Below, piece after piece: positions 53,122 through 62,633 of a stretch of 64,000 nt of DNA (positions are counted from its first letter, which is position 1; the number at the start of each line of letters is the position of its first letter). The position numbers and the translations under genes are program-made. The notes below the pieces were generated by a model. The model searched no databases. It saw only the letters and a program-made list of their open reading frames with translations, and was not told where the DNA came from. This stretch comes from Sphingomonas trueperi. Lineage in GTDB: Bacteria; Pseudomonadota; Alphaproteobacteria; Sphingomonadales; Sphingomonadaceae. The stretch lies in NCBI RefSeq assembly GCF_011927635.1, contig NZ_JAATJB010000008.1, positions 1 through 64,000 on the forward strand, given 5' to 3'.

Positions 53122-53553
53122 ATGGCGTCTTATATTCGACAACGGCCAGCCAGCTGGTTTCGCACGGTCGCAACGATGCTGGTCTTGTGGGGGCTGTTCG
53201 GCTGCCTCGTCTTCTATGCGCACGCGACCCTGGCGCCGCAGCGTGGCGACGTGCCAAGCTTCTGGAATTGGGAATATTATCAGGCGGTGCCGCGCTGGTT
53301 CCTGGTCGATTACGCGATCGGGGTCGGTGCCAGCCTGCTGGGCTCGCTCGCGATGCTGCGCCGCTCGCGCAAGGCGAATCTGCTGTACGTCGTCTCGCTC
53401 GCCGCAGTGATCGTGCAGTTCGGCTATCTGTTCGCCACCGGCGGGCTGTCGGGCCCGGTGCAGGCCCTGGTGATCCCCGCCTTCATCCTCAGTGTTGCGA
53501 TTTTCCAGATCTGGCTCGCCGGCATGGCGACCCGGCGGGGCTGGCTCCGCTGA
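53122..53553 (+). CDS. Small integral membrane protein, unknown
   Basis: The 143-residue protein has four predicted helices: TVATMLVLWGLFGCLVFYAH (about 15-34), FLVDYAIGVGASLLGSLAML (about 59-78), LLYVVSLAAVIVQFGYLFAT (about 86-105) and VQALVIPAFILSVAIFQIWL (about 112-131). The N- and C-termini are basic. I recognise no family. It is followed 48 bp later by panB. Confidence 0.6.
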   Translation: MASYIRQRPASWFRTVATMLVLWGLFGCLVFYAHATLAPQRGDVPSFWNWEYYQAVPRWFLVDYAIGVGASLLGSLAMLRRSRKANLLYVVSLAAVIVQFGYLFATGGLSGPVQALVIPAFILSVAIFQIWLAGMATRRGWLR

Positions 53554-53601
53554 TCCGGAGCGGGCTGGCAAGGCCGCCCGCGACCCGCTAGACCGCGCGC
53601 C

Positions 53602-54462
53602 ATGTCGCACCAGCTTACCCTCGATACCGCCACCAGCCGCGCCAACCCCACGCCCGCGCCGATGAAGCGCGTCACCGTGCCGGCGATCCGCAAGCGCAAG
53701 GGCGGCGCACCGCTGGTGATGCTCACCGCCTACACGGTGCGCATGGCGCAGCTGATGGACGAGCAGTGCGACATGCTGCTGGTCGGCGACAGCCTGGGCC
53801 AGGTGATCTACGGCCTGCCCTCCACCGTGCCGGTCACGCTCGAGATGATGGCGGCGCACGGTGCGGCGGTGGTGCGCGGCAGCTATCACGCGCTGGTCGT
53901 CATCGACATGCCGTTCGGCAGCTACGAAGCCTCGCCCCAGCAGGCGTTCAAGAGCGCGGCGCGGCTGCTCAAGGAAACCGGAGCGGCGGCGGTGAAGCTC
54001 GAAGGCGGCGCGGCGATGGCGCCGACGGTCAAATTCCTCAACGAGCGCGGCATTCCGGTGATCGGCCATATCGGCCTGACCCCGCAGGCGATCAACGTGC
54101 TTGGCGGCTATGGCGCGCGCGGCCGCAGCGAGGCGGAGCATGCCAAGCTGGTCGGCGATGCGGTGGCGATGGACGAGGCGGGCGCCTTCGCGATCGTCGT
54201 CGAAGGCGTGGTCGAGCCGATCGCGGTGGAGATCACTAAGGCCGTCCAATGCCCCACCATCGGCATCGGCGCCTCGGCCCAGTGCGACGGCCAAGTGCTG
54301 GTCGCCGAGGACATGCTCGGCCTGTTCGAGCGCACCCCGCGCTTCGTGAAGCGCTATGACGATCTGGCTGGCCGCATTTCCGCCGCGGTTGAAACCTATG
54401 CGGGCGAGGTACGGTCGCGGGCCTTTCCGGGACCGGATCAGGTCTATGCGCCGAAGGACTGA
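53602..54462 (+). CDS. panB: 3-methyl-2-oxobutanoate hydroxymethyltransferase
   Basis: The 286-residue enzyme of pantothenate synthesis adds a hydroxymethyl from 5,10-methylene-THF to ketoisovalerate. Motifs are [40 protein letters not shown] (metal-binding aspartate), [33 protein letters not shown] and [20 protein letters not shown]. The length is normal. The position before the yfgM-like, bamB and der genes is shared by other sphingomonads as I recall. Confidence 0.96.
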   Translation: MSHQLTLDTATSRANPTPAPMKRVTVPAIRKRKGGAPLVMLTAYTVRMAQLMDEQCDMLLVGDSLGQVIYGLPSTVPVTLEMMAAHGAAVVRGSYHALVVIDMPFGSYEASPQQAFKSAARLLKETGAAAVKLEGGAAMAPTVKFLNERGIPVIGHIGLTPQAINVLGGYGARGRSEAEHAKLVGDAVAMDEAGAFAIVVEGVVEPIAVEITKAVQCPTIGIGASAQCDGQVLVAEDMLGLFERTPRFVKRYDDLAGRISAAVETYAGEVRSRAFPGPDQVYAPKD

Positions 54463-54535
54463 CGGAGTAGGGCGATTTGCGTTCACGAGACGCGGCGCTA
54501 AGGTCCGCGGCCGCATCAGACCCATGGAGTAGATT

Positions 54536-55252
54536 TTGGCGCTTCCTCCTTCCGGTACCACCGACGAGGCCTTCCTTCGCGAAGTCGACGAGGAATATCG
54601 GCGCGATCAGCTGATCCGCGCCGGCCGCCGCTATGGCATCTGGATCGCGATCGGCGTGGTGGCCTTCCTGGTCGCCGTGGCCGGCTGGCTGTTCTACGAC
54701 CACAGCCAGCGCACCGCTGCCGAAGCACGCGGCGAGGAATATGACGCAGCGCTCCAGCTCGCCGCGCAGAACCAGGTCGGCCAGGCCCAGCCGGCGCTCG
54801 ACAAGCTGGCGCAGGGCGAGGACGGCTATGCCGCGATGGCGCGCTTTACCCAGGGCAATCTGCTGTTCCAACAGGGCGACAAGAAGGGTGCCGCGGCCAA
54901 GTTCGCCAGCATCGTCACCGATAGCAAGCTCGCCCAGCCGTTCCGCGATCTCGCGCTGGTCCGCCAGACCCAGGCGGAGTTCGACACGCTCAAGCCGCAG
55001 GACGTGATCCAGCGGCTCGGCACGCTCGCCAACCCTGATTCGCCGTGGTTCGGCACCGCGGGCGAGATGGTGGCAGCCGCCTATCTGAAATCGGGCAAGC
55101 GCGGCGAGGCCGCCAAGCTCTATCGCCAGCTCAGCGAAGCCGGCTCCCGCGTGCCGGATTCGATCCGCGAACGCACCGGCGAACTCGCCAAGACGCTTTC
55201 GGTGACGCCCACGGCGCCGACCGCTCAGACCCAGGAAAAGCAAGCTAAATGA
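54536..55252 (+). CDS. YfgM-like TPR membrane protein
   Basis: A TTG start with ATGGAG upstream gives 238 residues. A short cytoplasmic part (DEAFLREVDEEYRRDQLIRA) and one helix (about 36-54, YGIWIAIGVVAFLVAVAGWL) lead to a periplasmic tetratricopeptide-like domain (YDAALQLAAQNQVGQAQPAL, GNLLFQQGDKKGAAAKFASI, AYLKSGKRGEAAKLYRQLSE). This is the YfgM/DUF2133 type, an ancillary partner of SecYEG and periplasmic chaperones in E. coli. Its stop overlaps the bamB start, as yfgM adjoins bamB elsewhere. Confidence 0.88.
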   Translation: MALPPSGTTDEAFLREVDEEYRRDQLIRAGRRYGIWIAIGVVAFLVAVAGWLFYDHSQRTAAEARGEEYDAALQLAAQNQVGQAQPALDKLAQGEDGYAAMARFTQGNLLFQQGDKKGAAAKFASIVTDSKLAQPFRDLALVRQTQAEFDTLKPQDVIQRLGTLANPDSPWFGTAGEMVAAAYLKSGKRGEAAKLYRQLSEAGSRVPDSIRERTGELAKTLSVTPTAPTAQTQEKQAK

Positions 55253-56580
55253 ACACGAAGGTTCGCGTTGTAACGGCAGTTGCGGCACTCGCGCTGGTGA
55301 GCGGCTGCGGCGTCTTCAAGGGCGGCGGCAGCAAGAAGACCCCCGTGCTCGGCGAGCGCGTGCCGATCCTGGTGACCGAAAACGACATCACCGCCGACAA
55401 GACGCTCGCGGGCATCGAGGTCCAGTTGCCCGAGGCGGCGGTCAACGAGAATTGGAGCCAGCCGGGTGGCAGCGCCTCCAAGGCGATGGGCCATCTTGCG
55501 CTCGGCGAAGCATTGTCGCGCGTCTGGTCCAAGCAGGTTGCCAAGCCGTCGAAGAGTCAGCGCCTCGCCGCTTCGCCGGTGATCGAAGGCAACAAGCTGT
55601 TCGTGATCGACCAGGCCGGCACCGTGCACGCCATGGCGGCCGATACCGGTTCGGAGCTGTGGAACGCCCGCACCGGCACCGGCGAGGACAAGCGCAGCCG
55701 CGGCGCGCTGTTCGGTGGCGGCGTCAGCGTTGACGGCGATCGTGTCTACGCTTCGAACGGCTTGGGCGACGTGGTCGCCCTGCAGGTCGCCGACGGCAAG
55801 GAGCTCTGGCGCAAGCGTCCCGGCGGCCCGCTGCGTGGCGCGCCGACGCTCGCCAACGGCAATGTCTATGTGGTGACGCAGGACAACCAGCTGTTCGCGC
55901 TGACCCAGGACAAGGGCGAGATTTCGTGGACGGCGACGGCCAGCCTCGAATCGCAGGGCGTGTTCGGCGTCGCCGCCCCGGCTTCGGCGCAGGGCACGGT
56001 GATCGCGGGCTTCTCCTCGGGCGAGCTCAACGCCTATCGCTACGAGAACGGCCTGTCGCTGTGGGGTGACGTGCTGACCCGCAACACCATGACCACTTCG
56101 GTCTCGTCGCTGTCGGATATCGATGCCGAGCCGGTGATCGACCAGGGCCGCGTCTATGCGCTGGGCGAGGGCGGCCGGATGGTCGCGGTGGACATCACCA
56201 GCGGCTCGACCTTGTGGGAGCAGAGCATCGGCGGCCTGGCCTCGCCCTATGCGGTCGGCGAGTGGCTGTTCGTGGTCACCGACGATGCGCGCCTACTCTG
56301 CCTGTCGCGCAGCAGCGGCAAGCCGCGCTGGATTGTTCAGCTGCAGAAGTACAAGAACGAGAAGAAGCTGAAGAACCCGGTCGCCTGGAAGGGCCCGATC
56401 GCGGCCGGCGGGCGTCTCGTGCTGATCAACACGCTGGGCCAGATCGTCTCGGTGTCGCCCAAGGACGGCAGCATCCTCTCCACCAAGGAGACCAAGGATC
56501 CGCTGTCGCTCGCGCCGGTCGTGGCCAACAGCACGCTCTACCTGCTCGACGACAAGGGCCGCCTGAGCGCCTATCGCTGA
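55249..56580 (+). CDS. bamB: Outer membrane protein assembly factor BamB
   Basis: The 443-residue lipoprotein has the lipobox LVSGC (Cys 20) and a beta propeller of PQQ-like repeats ([82 protein letters not shown]). It is a component of the BAM complex inserting outer-membrane beta barrels. It starts inside the end of the yfgM-like gene and is followed by a terminator, then der. Confidence 0.93.
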   Translation: MNTKVRVVTAVAALALVSGCGVFKGGGSKKTPVLGERVPILVTENDITADKTLAGIEVQLPEAAVNENWSQPGGSASKAMGHLALGEALSRVWSKQVAKPSKSQRLAASPVIEGNKLFVIDQAGTVHAMAADTGSELWNARTGTGEDKRSRGALFGGGVSVDGDRVYASNGLGDVVALQVADGKELWRKRPGGPLRGAPTLANGNVYVVTQDNQLFALTQDKGEISWTATASLESQGVFGVAAPASAQGTVIAGFSSGELNAYRYENGLSLWGDVLTRNTMTTSVSSLSDIDAEPVIDQGRVYALGEGGRMVAVDITSGSTLWEQSIGGLASPYAVGEWLFVVTDDARLLCLSRSSGKPRWIVQLQKYKNEKKLKNPVAWKGPIAAGGRLVLINTLGQIVSVSPKDGSILSTKETKDPLSLAPVVANSTLYLLDDKGRLSAYR

Positions 56581-56622
56581 GCCTGCTGCCCCGGCCGGGT
56601 GCCGAGCAGACTATCCACAAAG

Positions 56623-56659
56623 GGGGCCGGGGCGCAGCGCTCCGGCCCCTCTCGTTTTT
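56623..56659 (+). terminator. Rho-independent terminator after bamB
   Basis: GGGGCCGG (56623-56630) pairs with CCGGCCCC (56642-56649) around an 11-base loop, followed by TCTCGTTTTT. This is the clearest intrinsic terminator of the window; der must have its own promoter in the next 45 bases or depend on read-through. Confidence 0.85.
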
Positions 56660-56704
56660 CCGGCGACTTTGCGTCGCCCTTTCGACTGCGTTAGAGAATC
56701 GATC

Positions 56705-58072
56705 ATGCCTTTGCCCACCGTCGCCATCATCGGACGCCCCAATGTGGGCAAGTCGACGCTGTTCAACCGGCTGGTCGGAAAGCGCCTCGCGCTGGTCGAC
56801 GACCAGCCCGGTGTCACCCGCGATCGCCGGGAGGGTGACGCGAACCTGCTTGGCCTCGAGTTCCGGGTGATCGACACCGCGGGCTATGAGGACGAGGATG
56901 CCGCGACGCTCCCCGGCCGCATGCGCGCGCAGACCGAAGCGGCGGTGCGCGAGGCCGACGTCTCGCTGTTCCTGATCGACGCGCGTGCGGGCGTGACTCC
57001 GCTGGACGAGGAAATCGCCCGCTGGCTGCGTTCGACCGATCGTCCGGTGGTGCTGATGGCCAACAAGGCCGAGGGCCGCGCCGGCGAGACCGGTGTGCTG
57101 GAAGCGATGGCGCTCGGCCTTGGCGATCCCATTCCCTTCTCGGCCGAGCATGGCGAAGGCGTGGCGGACCTGTTCGAGGCGCTGCTGCCGCATGTCGACC
57201 GCGACGACGAGGAGCCGGAGGAGGATCCCGAGAGCCCCGACGCGCCGCTCAAGCTGGCGATCGTCGGGCGTCCGAACGCGGGCAAGTCGACGCTGGTCAA
57301 CCGCATCCTCGGCGAGGACCGGATGATCACCGGGCCCGAGGCGGGCATCACCCGCGATTCGATCTCGATCGATTACGAGTGGACCGACTTCGAGGACAAG
57401 CCGCGCAAGGTGCGGCTGGTCGACACCGCCGGGCTGCGCAAGAAGGCGCGCGTCGAGGAGAAGCTGGAGAAGCTTTCGGTCGCCGATACGCTGCGCTCGA
57501 TCGACTTCGCCGAAGTCGTCGTGCTGCTGCTCGATGCGACGCGCGGGCTGGAGGTGCAGGATCTCAAGATCGCCGATCGCGTGCTGCAGGAAGGCCGTGC
57601 GCTGATTATCGCGCTCAACAAGTGGGACGTGGCGGAGAATGCCTCCAGCCTGTTCAACGGCGTGAAGGGCGCGCTGGACGAGGGGCTGGCGCAGGTGAAG
57701 GGCGTGCCGCTGCTCACCGTCTCGGCGGTGACCGGCAAGGGGATCGACACGCTGATGCGCGTGGCGTTCGAGACGCGCGAGGCCTGGTCGCGCCGCGTGT
57801 CGACCGGGCAGCTCAACCGCTGGTTCGAGCGCGCGATCGAGGCCAATCCGCCGCCCGCGCCCGGCGGCAAGCGGATCAAGCCGCGCTACGTCACCCAGAA
57901 CAAGACGCGGCCGCCGAGCTTCGTGCTGTTCGGCACCCGCGTGGACCTGCTGCCGATGAGCTACCAGCGCTATCTGATCAACGGGCTGCGCCGCGAGTTC
58001 GATTTCGGCGCGGTGCCGGTGCGGCTGGTGCTCCGCGCGCCGAAGAACCCGTTCGATCGGGAGAAGGAGTGA
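56705..58072 (+). CDS. der: Ribosome assembly GTPase Der (EngA)
   Basis: The 455-residue protein has two GTPase domains in tandem, with P-loops [16 protein letters not shown] near 10-25 and [16 protein letters not shown] near 190-205, their DTAGYEDED and [18 protein letters not shown] switch regions, NKAEGR/NKWD specificity motifs, and a C-terminal KH-like domain ([36 protein letters not shown]). It acts in 50S subunit maturation. The start at 56705 gives the conserved [16 protein letters not shown]-terminus. Confidence 0.97.
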   Translation: MPLPTVAIIGRPNVGKSTLFNRLVGKRLALVDDQPGVTRDRREGDANLLGLEFRVIDTAGYEDEDAATLPGRMRAQTEAAVREADVSLFLIDARAGVTPLDEEIARWLRSTDRPVVLMANKAEGRAGETGVLEAMALGLGDPIPFSAEHGEGVADLFEALLPHVDRDDEEPEEDPESPDAPLKLAIVGRPNAGKSTLVNRILGEDRMITGPEAGITRDSISIDYEWTDFEDKPRKVRLVDTAGLRKKARVEEKLEKLSVADTLRSIDFAEVVVLLLDATRGLEVQDLKIADRVLQEGRALIIALNKWDVAENASSLFNGVKGALDEGLAQVKGVPLLTVSAVTGKGIDTLMRVAFETREAWSRRVSTGQLNRWFERAIEANPPPAPGGKRIKPRYVTQNKTRPPSFVLFGTRVDLLPMSYQRYLINGLRREFDFGAVPVRLVLRAPKNPFDREKE

Positions 58073-58116
58073 GAGCGGGGCAGTCTATGACTTTCGCCCC
58101 CCAAGCTCCCTCCGGC

Positions 58117-58204
58117 ATTCCCGCAAAGGCGGGAATCCATTTGCCAGGACGCTTCGGCAAGAGCCTCGACGACTCCATCAATGGATCCCCGCTTTCGCGG
58201 GGAT
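58117..58204. repeat. Composite inverted repeat, copy 2 (ATCCCC type)
   Basis: ATTCCCGC-AAAG-GCGGGAAT (58117-58136) and ATCCCCGC-TTTC-GCGGGGAT (58185-58204) are perfect 8-bp hairpins, and ATCCATT (58135-58141) mirrors AATGGAT (58180-58186). The layout and core sequence match the element at 6015-6110. It separates the convergent der and bfr genes, where it may stop both transcripts. Confidence 0.85.
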
Positions 58205-58243
58205 GACGATGCGGGGCGTCGTATGCCCCCATTTGGTCGCAGC

Positions 58244-58726
58244 TTACTCCGCCTCGGCCGGCTTGCTGTTGAGCTGGATATAATTTTCCAGCCCCATGCG
58301 CTCGATCATGTCGAACTGGCGTTCCAGCGTGTCGACATGCTCTTCCTCGCTGTCGAGGATCTTGAGAAACAGGTCGCGGCTGACGAAGTCGCGCACGCTT
58401 TCGCAATGTTGGATCGCGTCGCGCAGCACGGCGATCGCCTCCACTTCCAGCGCCAGGTCGGCGCGGAGCAGTTCTTCCACATTCTCGCCGATGCGCAGGC
58501 GGCCGAGCAGCTGGAAATTGGGGAGGCCGTCGAGGAACAGGATGCGCTCTGCCAGCCAGTCGGCATGCTTCATCTCGTCGATTGATTCGTGCCGCTCGAA
58601 TTCGGCGAGCTTCTGCACGCCCCAATGGTCGAGCATGCGATAATGCAACCAATATTGGTTGATTGCCGTCAATTCGTTCTTGAGTACTTCGTTGAGATAC
58701 TCGATGACTTTAGCGTCGCCCTTCAT
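58244..58726 (-). CDS. bfr: Bacterioferritin
   Basis: The 160-residue iron-storage subunit keeps the ferroxidase ligands Glu18, Glu51 and His54 and the inter-subunit haem ligand Met52 ([20 protein letters not shown]), and ends like typical Bfr ([20 protein letters not shown]). It should form a 24-mer that stores ferric iron. It lies 86 bp downstream of bfd on the same strand, the reversed order but same pairing as in E. coli. Confidence 0.96.
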   Translation of the reverse strand: MKGDAKVIEYLNEVLKNELTAINQYWLHYRMLDHWGVQKLAEFERHESIDEMKHADWLAERILFLDGLPNFQLLGRLRIGENVEELLRADLALEVEAIAVLRDAIQHCESVRDFVSRDLFLKILDSEEEHVDTLERQFDMIERMGLENYIQLNSKPAEAE

Positions 58727-58812
58727 TGCGCGAGACTCCTTTCGGAGCCGTACCTACCGCGAATGAAGTCAGAAAAAAACCGTAGAAATCAGCAGCTTTT
58801 TACTTGCGAATG

Positions 58813-58983
58813 TCACGCAGCCGCACGTTCTTCGGCGATGATCGCGCGGGCGAAGGGCACGCACTGGCCGCATTTGGCCTGGCAGCCGAGCGCGCGATAG
58901 GCTTGGCAGGCGCTCTGGGCGCCGGACCGCGCCGCTTCCCGTACTTCCCGTTCCCGCAGGGCATTGCAAACGCAGACGACCAT
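58813..58983 (-). CDS. bfd: Bacterioferritin-associated ferredoxin
   Basis: The 56-residue protein begins MVVCVCNALREREVREAARS and ends KCGQCVPFARAIIAEERAAA. Cysteines 4, 6, 38 and 41 give the C-x-C...C-x2-C ligand set of the Bfd [2Fe-2S] fold. Bfd docks on bacterioferritin and reduces it to release iron when iron is short. The gene precedes bfr, and a palindrome resembling an iron-regulator site lies 43-59 bases before its ATG. It is short and easily missed by gene finders. Confidence 0.93.
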   Translation of the reverse strand: MVVCVCNALREREVREAARSGAQSACQAYRALGCQAKCGQCVPFARAIIAEERAAA

Positions 58984-59016
58984 CGACGATCCCTCGATTC
59001 TCTCGCTGGGAGAGAT

Positions 59017-60261
59017 CTAGTGCGATTGCGAGCGATTCGCAAGGCTATTGCGAATGGGTTGCAGGCTGCCGCGCGCCAGACTGCGCCACAGCCATTCGAG
59101 CGGACCATAGCGGAAGACGGACAGCCAGGGCTGCGACCAGAGCAGCAGCAGCGCCCAGACGCCGAGCACTACCGGGTAGAGCTGCCAGCGCGAGAGATAG
59201 CCGAACCAACCCAGGCCATAGCCGTCGAAGAACCACACGCAGAGCAGGCTGGTCGCGAGATAGTTGGAAAAGGCCATCCGTCCTGCCGCCGCCACCCGGC
59301 GGGTCAGCCAGCCCTCGGGCCGCGCGGCGTAGAGGATCAGGCAGGCCCAGCCGAGGATCATCACCGGCCGTACCAGCCCGGGCAGCGTCACCGCCGCCAT
59401 CAGCACCGCGAACAGGCTGAACTTCTCGGCGATCAGCCACGTCGCCAGCAGCGCATAGACGGGCAGGGCGATCGCCCAGCAGCGCAGCCACCAGCGGCGA
59501 TAGGTCGCGCGCGGCCAGGCGCCGGCCAGCAGCCCGGTGCGCAGCGCCGCCATGCCGAACAGCATGTAGCCAAGCGTCTCCCAGCCATAGACGAGCAGCA
59601 TCGCGAGGGGGCTGGTCGCATAGTCGCCGAAACGCTGGCCGACCATCCCGGCATAGTCGCCGCGATGCACCGCCAATTCCGACGCGATCCGCGAGGGCGG
59701 CGGCATCCCGAACGCGTTCACCAGCGCGGTGAACGCGCCCTGCGTCGTGTGCGGGAGCAGCGACATCCGCCAGGCATCGTGCGCGAAGGTGCCGAACAAC
59801 GCGGTGCTGACCAGCACCAGCACCGTCCCCAGGCTCAGCAGCCGCGACACCGGCAGCGTGCGCAAGGGAAAGGCGAGCATGCCGACCAGTGCATAATGGG
59901 CGAGGATGTCGCCGCTCCAGACCAGCCAGAGATGCGCGAGGCCGAACACCAGCAGCCAGCCCATCCGCGCATAATGCGCCCGCGCCGGATCGCGCCCCGC
60001 CGCCGCCCCCGCATCGGTGACGATCAGCAGCGAGGCGCCGAACAGGAAGGAAAACAGCCCGCGCATCCGCCCGTCGAAGAAAAGGAAGTTGACCAGCCAG
60101 GCGGCGAGGTCCGCGCCGTGCCATCCGCCATAGGCGCGCGGGTTGAAATAGGCCGCTTCGGGCATGCCGAAGCCGACGATGTTGAGCAACAGGATGCCGA
60201 GCAGCGCGGTGCCGCGGACGAGATCGAGCGAGAGCAGGCGGGAGGAATTCGCGGGATGCAC
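59017..60261 (-). CDS. DUF418 family membrane protein
   Basis: The 414-residue protein is highly hydrophobic with about ten to eleven helices. The start SRLLSLDLVRGTALLGILLL and the internal blocks GADLAAWLVNFLFFDGRMRG, LFSFLFGASLLI, GRMAFSNYLATSLLCVWFF and GPLEWLWRSL match the DUF418 (YeiB-like) family. Its role is unknown, though it is thought to be an acyltransferase-3-related transporter or enzyme. It ends 33 bases before bfd on the same strand, and the candidate iron box lies inside its last codons. Confidence 0.88.
   Translation of the reverse strand: MHPANSSRLLSLDLVRGTALLGILLLNIVGFGMPEAAYFNPRAYGGWHGADLAAWLVNFLFFDGRMRGLFSFLFGASLLIVTDAGAAAGRDPARAHYARMGWLLVFGLAHLWLVWSGDILAHYALVGMLAFPLRTLPVSRLLSLGTVLVLVSTALFGTFAHDAWRMSLLPHTTQGAFTALVNAFGMPPPSRIASELAVHRGDYAGMVGQRFGDYATSPLAMLLVYGWETLGYMLFGMAALRTGLLAGAWPRATYRRWWLRCWAIALPVYALLATWLIAEKFSLFAVLMAAVTLPGLVRPVMILGWACLILYAARPEGWLTRRVAAAGRMAFSNYLATSLLCVWFFDGYGLGWFGYLSRWQLYPVVLGVWALLLLWSQPWLSVFRYGPLEWLWRSLARGSLQPIRNSLANRSQSH
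59026..59042. promoter_or_regulatory. Candidate iron-responsive operator TTGCGA-N5-TCGCAA
   Basis: This is a perfect 17-bp palindrome (TTGCGAGCGATTCGCAA) 43 bases upstream of bfd, overlapping the 3' end of the DUF418 gene. Symmetry and TTGCGA half-sites resemble alphaproteobacterial Fur-type boxes. A partial half-site TTGCGAAT occurs again near 58804. The regulator is inferred. Confidence 0.5.
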
Positions 60262-60270
60262 CCCCAGCGC

Positions 60271-60936
60271 TTAGAACCAGCTGGCGATCTGATCCATTGA
60301 TTTGCGTTCGAGGGCGGCCGCCGGCACCGTCGCATCGGCCCCGGCATGGCCGGTGACGATCAGCATTACTGGCCGCTCATGTTCGGGCCGCCGGCACAGC
60401 CGGTTGAGGAAGCGCGCCGGCGTGGCGGTGTGGACCAGCGTCGCCAGCCCGGCCATGTGCAAGGTGGTGAGCAGCAGGCCGCAGGCGATGCTCACGCTCT
60501 CGACCATGTAGGGGTTCGGGAAGCGATCGGTTTCGGTCGCCTTGGTCTGGCCGAAGGCGACGATGATCCACGGCGCGACTTCGAGATAGGGCTTGTCGGC
60601 ATTGGTGCCGAGGTTCTGGAGCAGCCCCTGCCATTCGCTGCCGCCGATGCCGCCGTAGAAGTTGCGCTCTTCCTCTTCCACCGCCACGCGCAGCGCCGTC
60701 TTTGCGCCGGGCGAGGAAAGCGCGGCGAAATGCCAGGGCTGGCGATTGGCGCCGCTCGGTGCGGTACCGGCTGCGGCGATCGCCGTCTCGATGATCGCGC
60801 GCGGCACCGGCGCGGCCGAAAAGCTCCGACAACTGTGGCGCGTTGCCATCCGCTCGCAAAAGGCTGCGGCGTTCGCGATCCGCGCGTCGTCCGGCAGATC
60901 GATGTCAGGAGTCCAAGGCCGCATGGAAGGTTTCAT
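60271..60936 (-). CDS. Nitroreductase family flavoprotein
   Basis: The 221-residue protein has the FMN-binding pattern FCERMATRHSCRSFSAAPVP near 27-46, AGTAPSGANRQPWHFAALSS near 56-75 and the late SIACGLLLTTLHMAGLATLV. This is the nitroreductase-fold type seen in oxygen-insensitive nitro- or dehalogenase-like reductases such as iodotyrosine deiodinase relatives. The substrate is unknown. A downstream ATG at 60924 is an alternative start. It lies 9 bp upstream of the DUF418 gene, so the two may be co-transcribed. Confidence 0.85.
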   Translation of the reverse strand: MKPSMRPWTPDIDLPDDARIANAAAFCERMATRHSCRSFSAAPVPRAIIETAIAAAGTAPSGANRQPWHFAALSSPGAKTALRVAVEEEERNFYGGIGGSEWQGLLQNLGTNADKPYLEVAPWIIVAFGQTKATETDRFPNPYMVESVSIACGLLLTTLHMAGLATLVHTATPARFLNRLCRRPEHERPVMLIVTGHAGADATVPAAALERKSMDQIASWF

Positions 60937-61018
60937 AGAGGAATTTGGAGACGAGCGTCGTCGAAGAGGCGTCGCATGTCCACCTGTGTTTTATGCGGAG
61001 ACGTGCATATGTCGAGCT

Positions 61019-61420
61019 TTATTCGGTTGCAGGCGTAAGCCGGGGGGTTAGCTTGACCCCCGACCAGCCATCGAAAGCGCAGCGATCACGCGCCTCCCAT
61101 CCGTGCGCCGCGGCGACGTCGGCGACGGTGTTCTCGCGCAGTTCGGAGGTCCCTTCCTGCTCGGGCCAGGACACCCAGCAGAAGCCGTTGCTGGCGAGCA
61201 GCTCGCGCAACGCGCCCAGTTCGCGTTCCAGGTGGTCGCGGCGCGAGGCGAACAGGTGCACGCCCTGAACGCCGTCGGTCGCGCAGCCCAGTTCCTCCAG
61301 CGCGGCGCGTTCGGGTGCGATCGCGGCGCGCACCGCCGGCGGCATGTCGTGAAACCAGACGCGCATGCCGGGCTTGAAGCCGAGCCGCGTCGCCATCGGG
61401 GTGCCAGAACATTGTTCCAT
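61019..61420 (-). CDS. DUF3052-like small protein
   Basis: The 133-residue protein begins SGTPMATRLGFKPGMRVWFH after the start and contains GVHLFASRRDHLERELGAL, NGFCWVSWPEQ, and ELRENTVADVAAAHGW then DGWSGVKLTPR, the block order of the DUF3052 family (a small Rossmann-like domain of unknown role). It stands alone between the nitroreductase and a sensor kinase. Confidence 0.75.
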   Translation of the reverse strand: MEQCSGTPMATRLGFKPGMRVWFHDMPPAVRAAIAPERAALEELGCATDGVQGVHLFASRRDHLERELGALRELLASNGFCWVSWPEQEGTSELRENTVADVAAAHGWEARDRCAFDGWSGVKLTPRLTPATE

Positions 61421-61486
61421 CGTCGCCGCCCTCCTTGGATCAACCTACAGGATGCGGCAGATCGGCGCCAGCGGCCTTGATCGCGG

Positions 61487-62521
61487 TCAGGCCGGCTGCA
61501 CGGCGCGGTCGATCGGGATGTTGCGCAGCTCCACCAGCGTGCCGGGGCCGGGGCGGGCGGGGGCGATCCGCAATTCGGCGTCCATGCCCTGCGCCAGGTT
61601 CCGCGCGATGCGCAGCCCCAGGCTGTCGACCGCGGCGAGGTCGAAGCCCTCCGCCACGCCCGCGCCGTCGTCGCGGATCGACAGCGACAGCCGGTCGCCC
61701 TCGGCGCAGACCTGGACCAGGATGGTGCCGGTCTCGCGATCGGCAAAGCCATGCTCGATGGCGTTGGCGATCCCCTCGGCGACGATCAGCGCCAGCGGGA
61801 TGGCGCGGTCGGGCGGCAACAGCAGCGCGCTGTTCGCTTCCACCACATGGCGGATGCCGGGCTTGCCGCTGCTTTCGGCCAGGTCCTCGACCAGCGCGGT
61901 GACGAAGGCGTCGAGCGCGAGCGGTTCGCCGCGGCTGCCATATAGACGCCGTTGGATGCGGCCGATCAGCTGCAGCTTGGCCGCGGCTTCGCCGATCGCC
62001 CGCTTGGCCTCGCCATCGGCAATCCCGCGGCGCTGGAGCGCGAGCATCGCGCCCACCATCTGCAGATTGTTCGAGACGCGGTGCTGCAGCTCCTCGAATA
62101 GGATCTCGGTCCGCGCGGCCAGGCTGGCGCTGCGTTCGCGTTCCGCCATCAGCCGGGCGTTGGCAAGCTGCATCCAGTGGACGAGCAGGATGTCCACCGT
62201 CACCACGCCGGCATAGAATAGCAGCGCGACGGCGGTGCCCCGTTGCAGCGCGAAGCTGTAGAGCGGCGGGATGAAGAAGTACCAGGCGAGCAGCCCGCAC
62301 AGGATCGCCGCGATGACGCCCGGGCCGCGTCCGAACAGGAAGGAGGCGAGGATCACCGCCGGGAAGAAGGTCAGGTAAGGAAAGCCCGGCGGGAAGAACG
62401 GATCGAGCACCAGCCGCAGCCACCAGGCGATCGCGCAGAAACCTACCGTGATCGCATAGGCCAGCGGTCGCCGCTTCTTGAGCAGCGGAAGATTCTCCAG
62501 CGTCCGATGATAGGAGTTCAT
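61487..62521 (-). CDS. Membrane sensor histidine kinase (DUF4118, HisKA_2/HWE-like)
   Basis: The 344-residue kinase begins with a DUF4118-type membrane domain (helices about 20-38, 48-66, 71-90 and 96-115; FFPAVILASFLFGRGPGVIA). It then has the phosphoacceptor helix FEELQHRVSNNLQMVGAMLA (His near 146), the H-box form of HisKA_2 kinases, and an HATPase domain (LALIVAEGIANAIEHGF, IRDDGAGVAEGF, SLGLRIARNLA). No response regulator gene is adjacent. Start 62521 is chosen because upstream residues are not conserved-looking. Confidence 0.85.
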   Translation of the reverse strand: MNSYHRTLENLPLLKKRRPLAYAITVGFCAIAWWLRLVLDPFFPPGFPYLTFFPAVILASFLFGRGPGVIAAILCGLLAWYFFIPPLYSFALQRGTAVALLFYAGVVTVDILLVHWMQLANARLMAERERSASLAARTEILFEELQHRVSNNLQMVGAMLALQRRGIADGEAKRAIGEAAAKLQLIGRIQRRLYGSRGEPLALDAFVTALVEDLAESSGKPGIRHVVEANSALLLPPDRAIPLALIVAEGIANAIEHGFADRETGTILVQVCAEGDRLSLSIRDDGAGVAEGFDLAAVDSLGLRIARNLAQGMDAELRIAPARPGPGTLVELRNIPIDRAVQPA

Positions 62522-62633
62522 TGCCACCCGTTGCCCCAGTCCTGCCCCGCGAACGCGGCATCGCTCCCCAGGGATCGGAGCGGCCAAGCGGGATCTCTCA
62601 TCGTTCAGAAACAATGCAGACGCAAGCGTCCCG

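Noticed and set aside
58804..60300. Plus-strand 498-codon frame
   Set aside because: Antisense of bfd and the DUF418 gene; Gln/Arg-rich composition typical of shadow frames.
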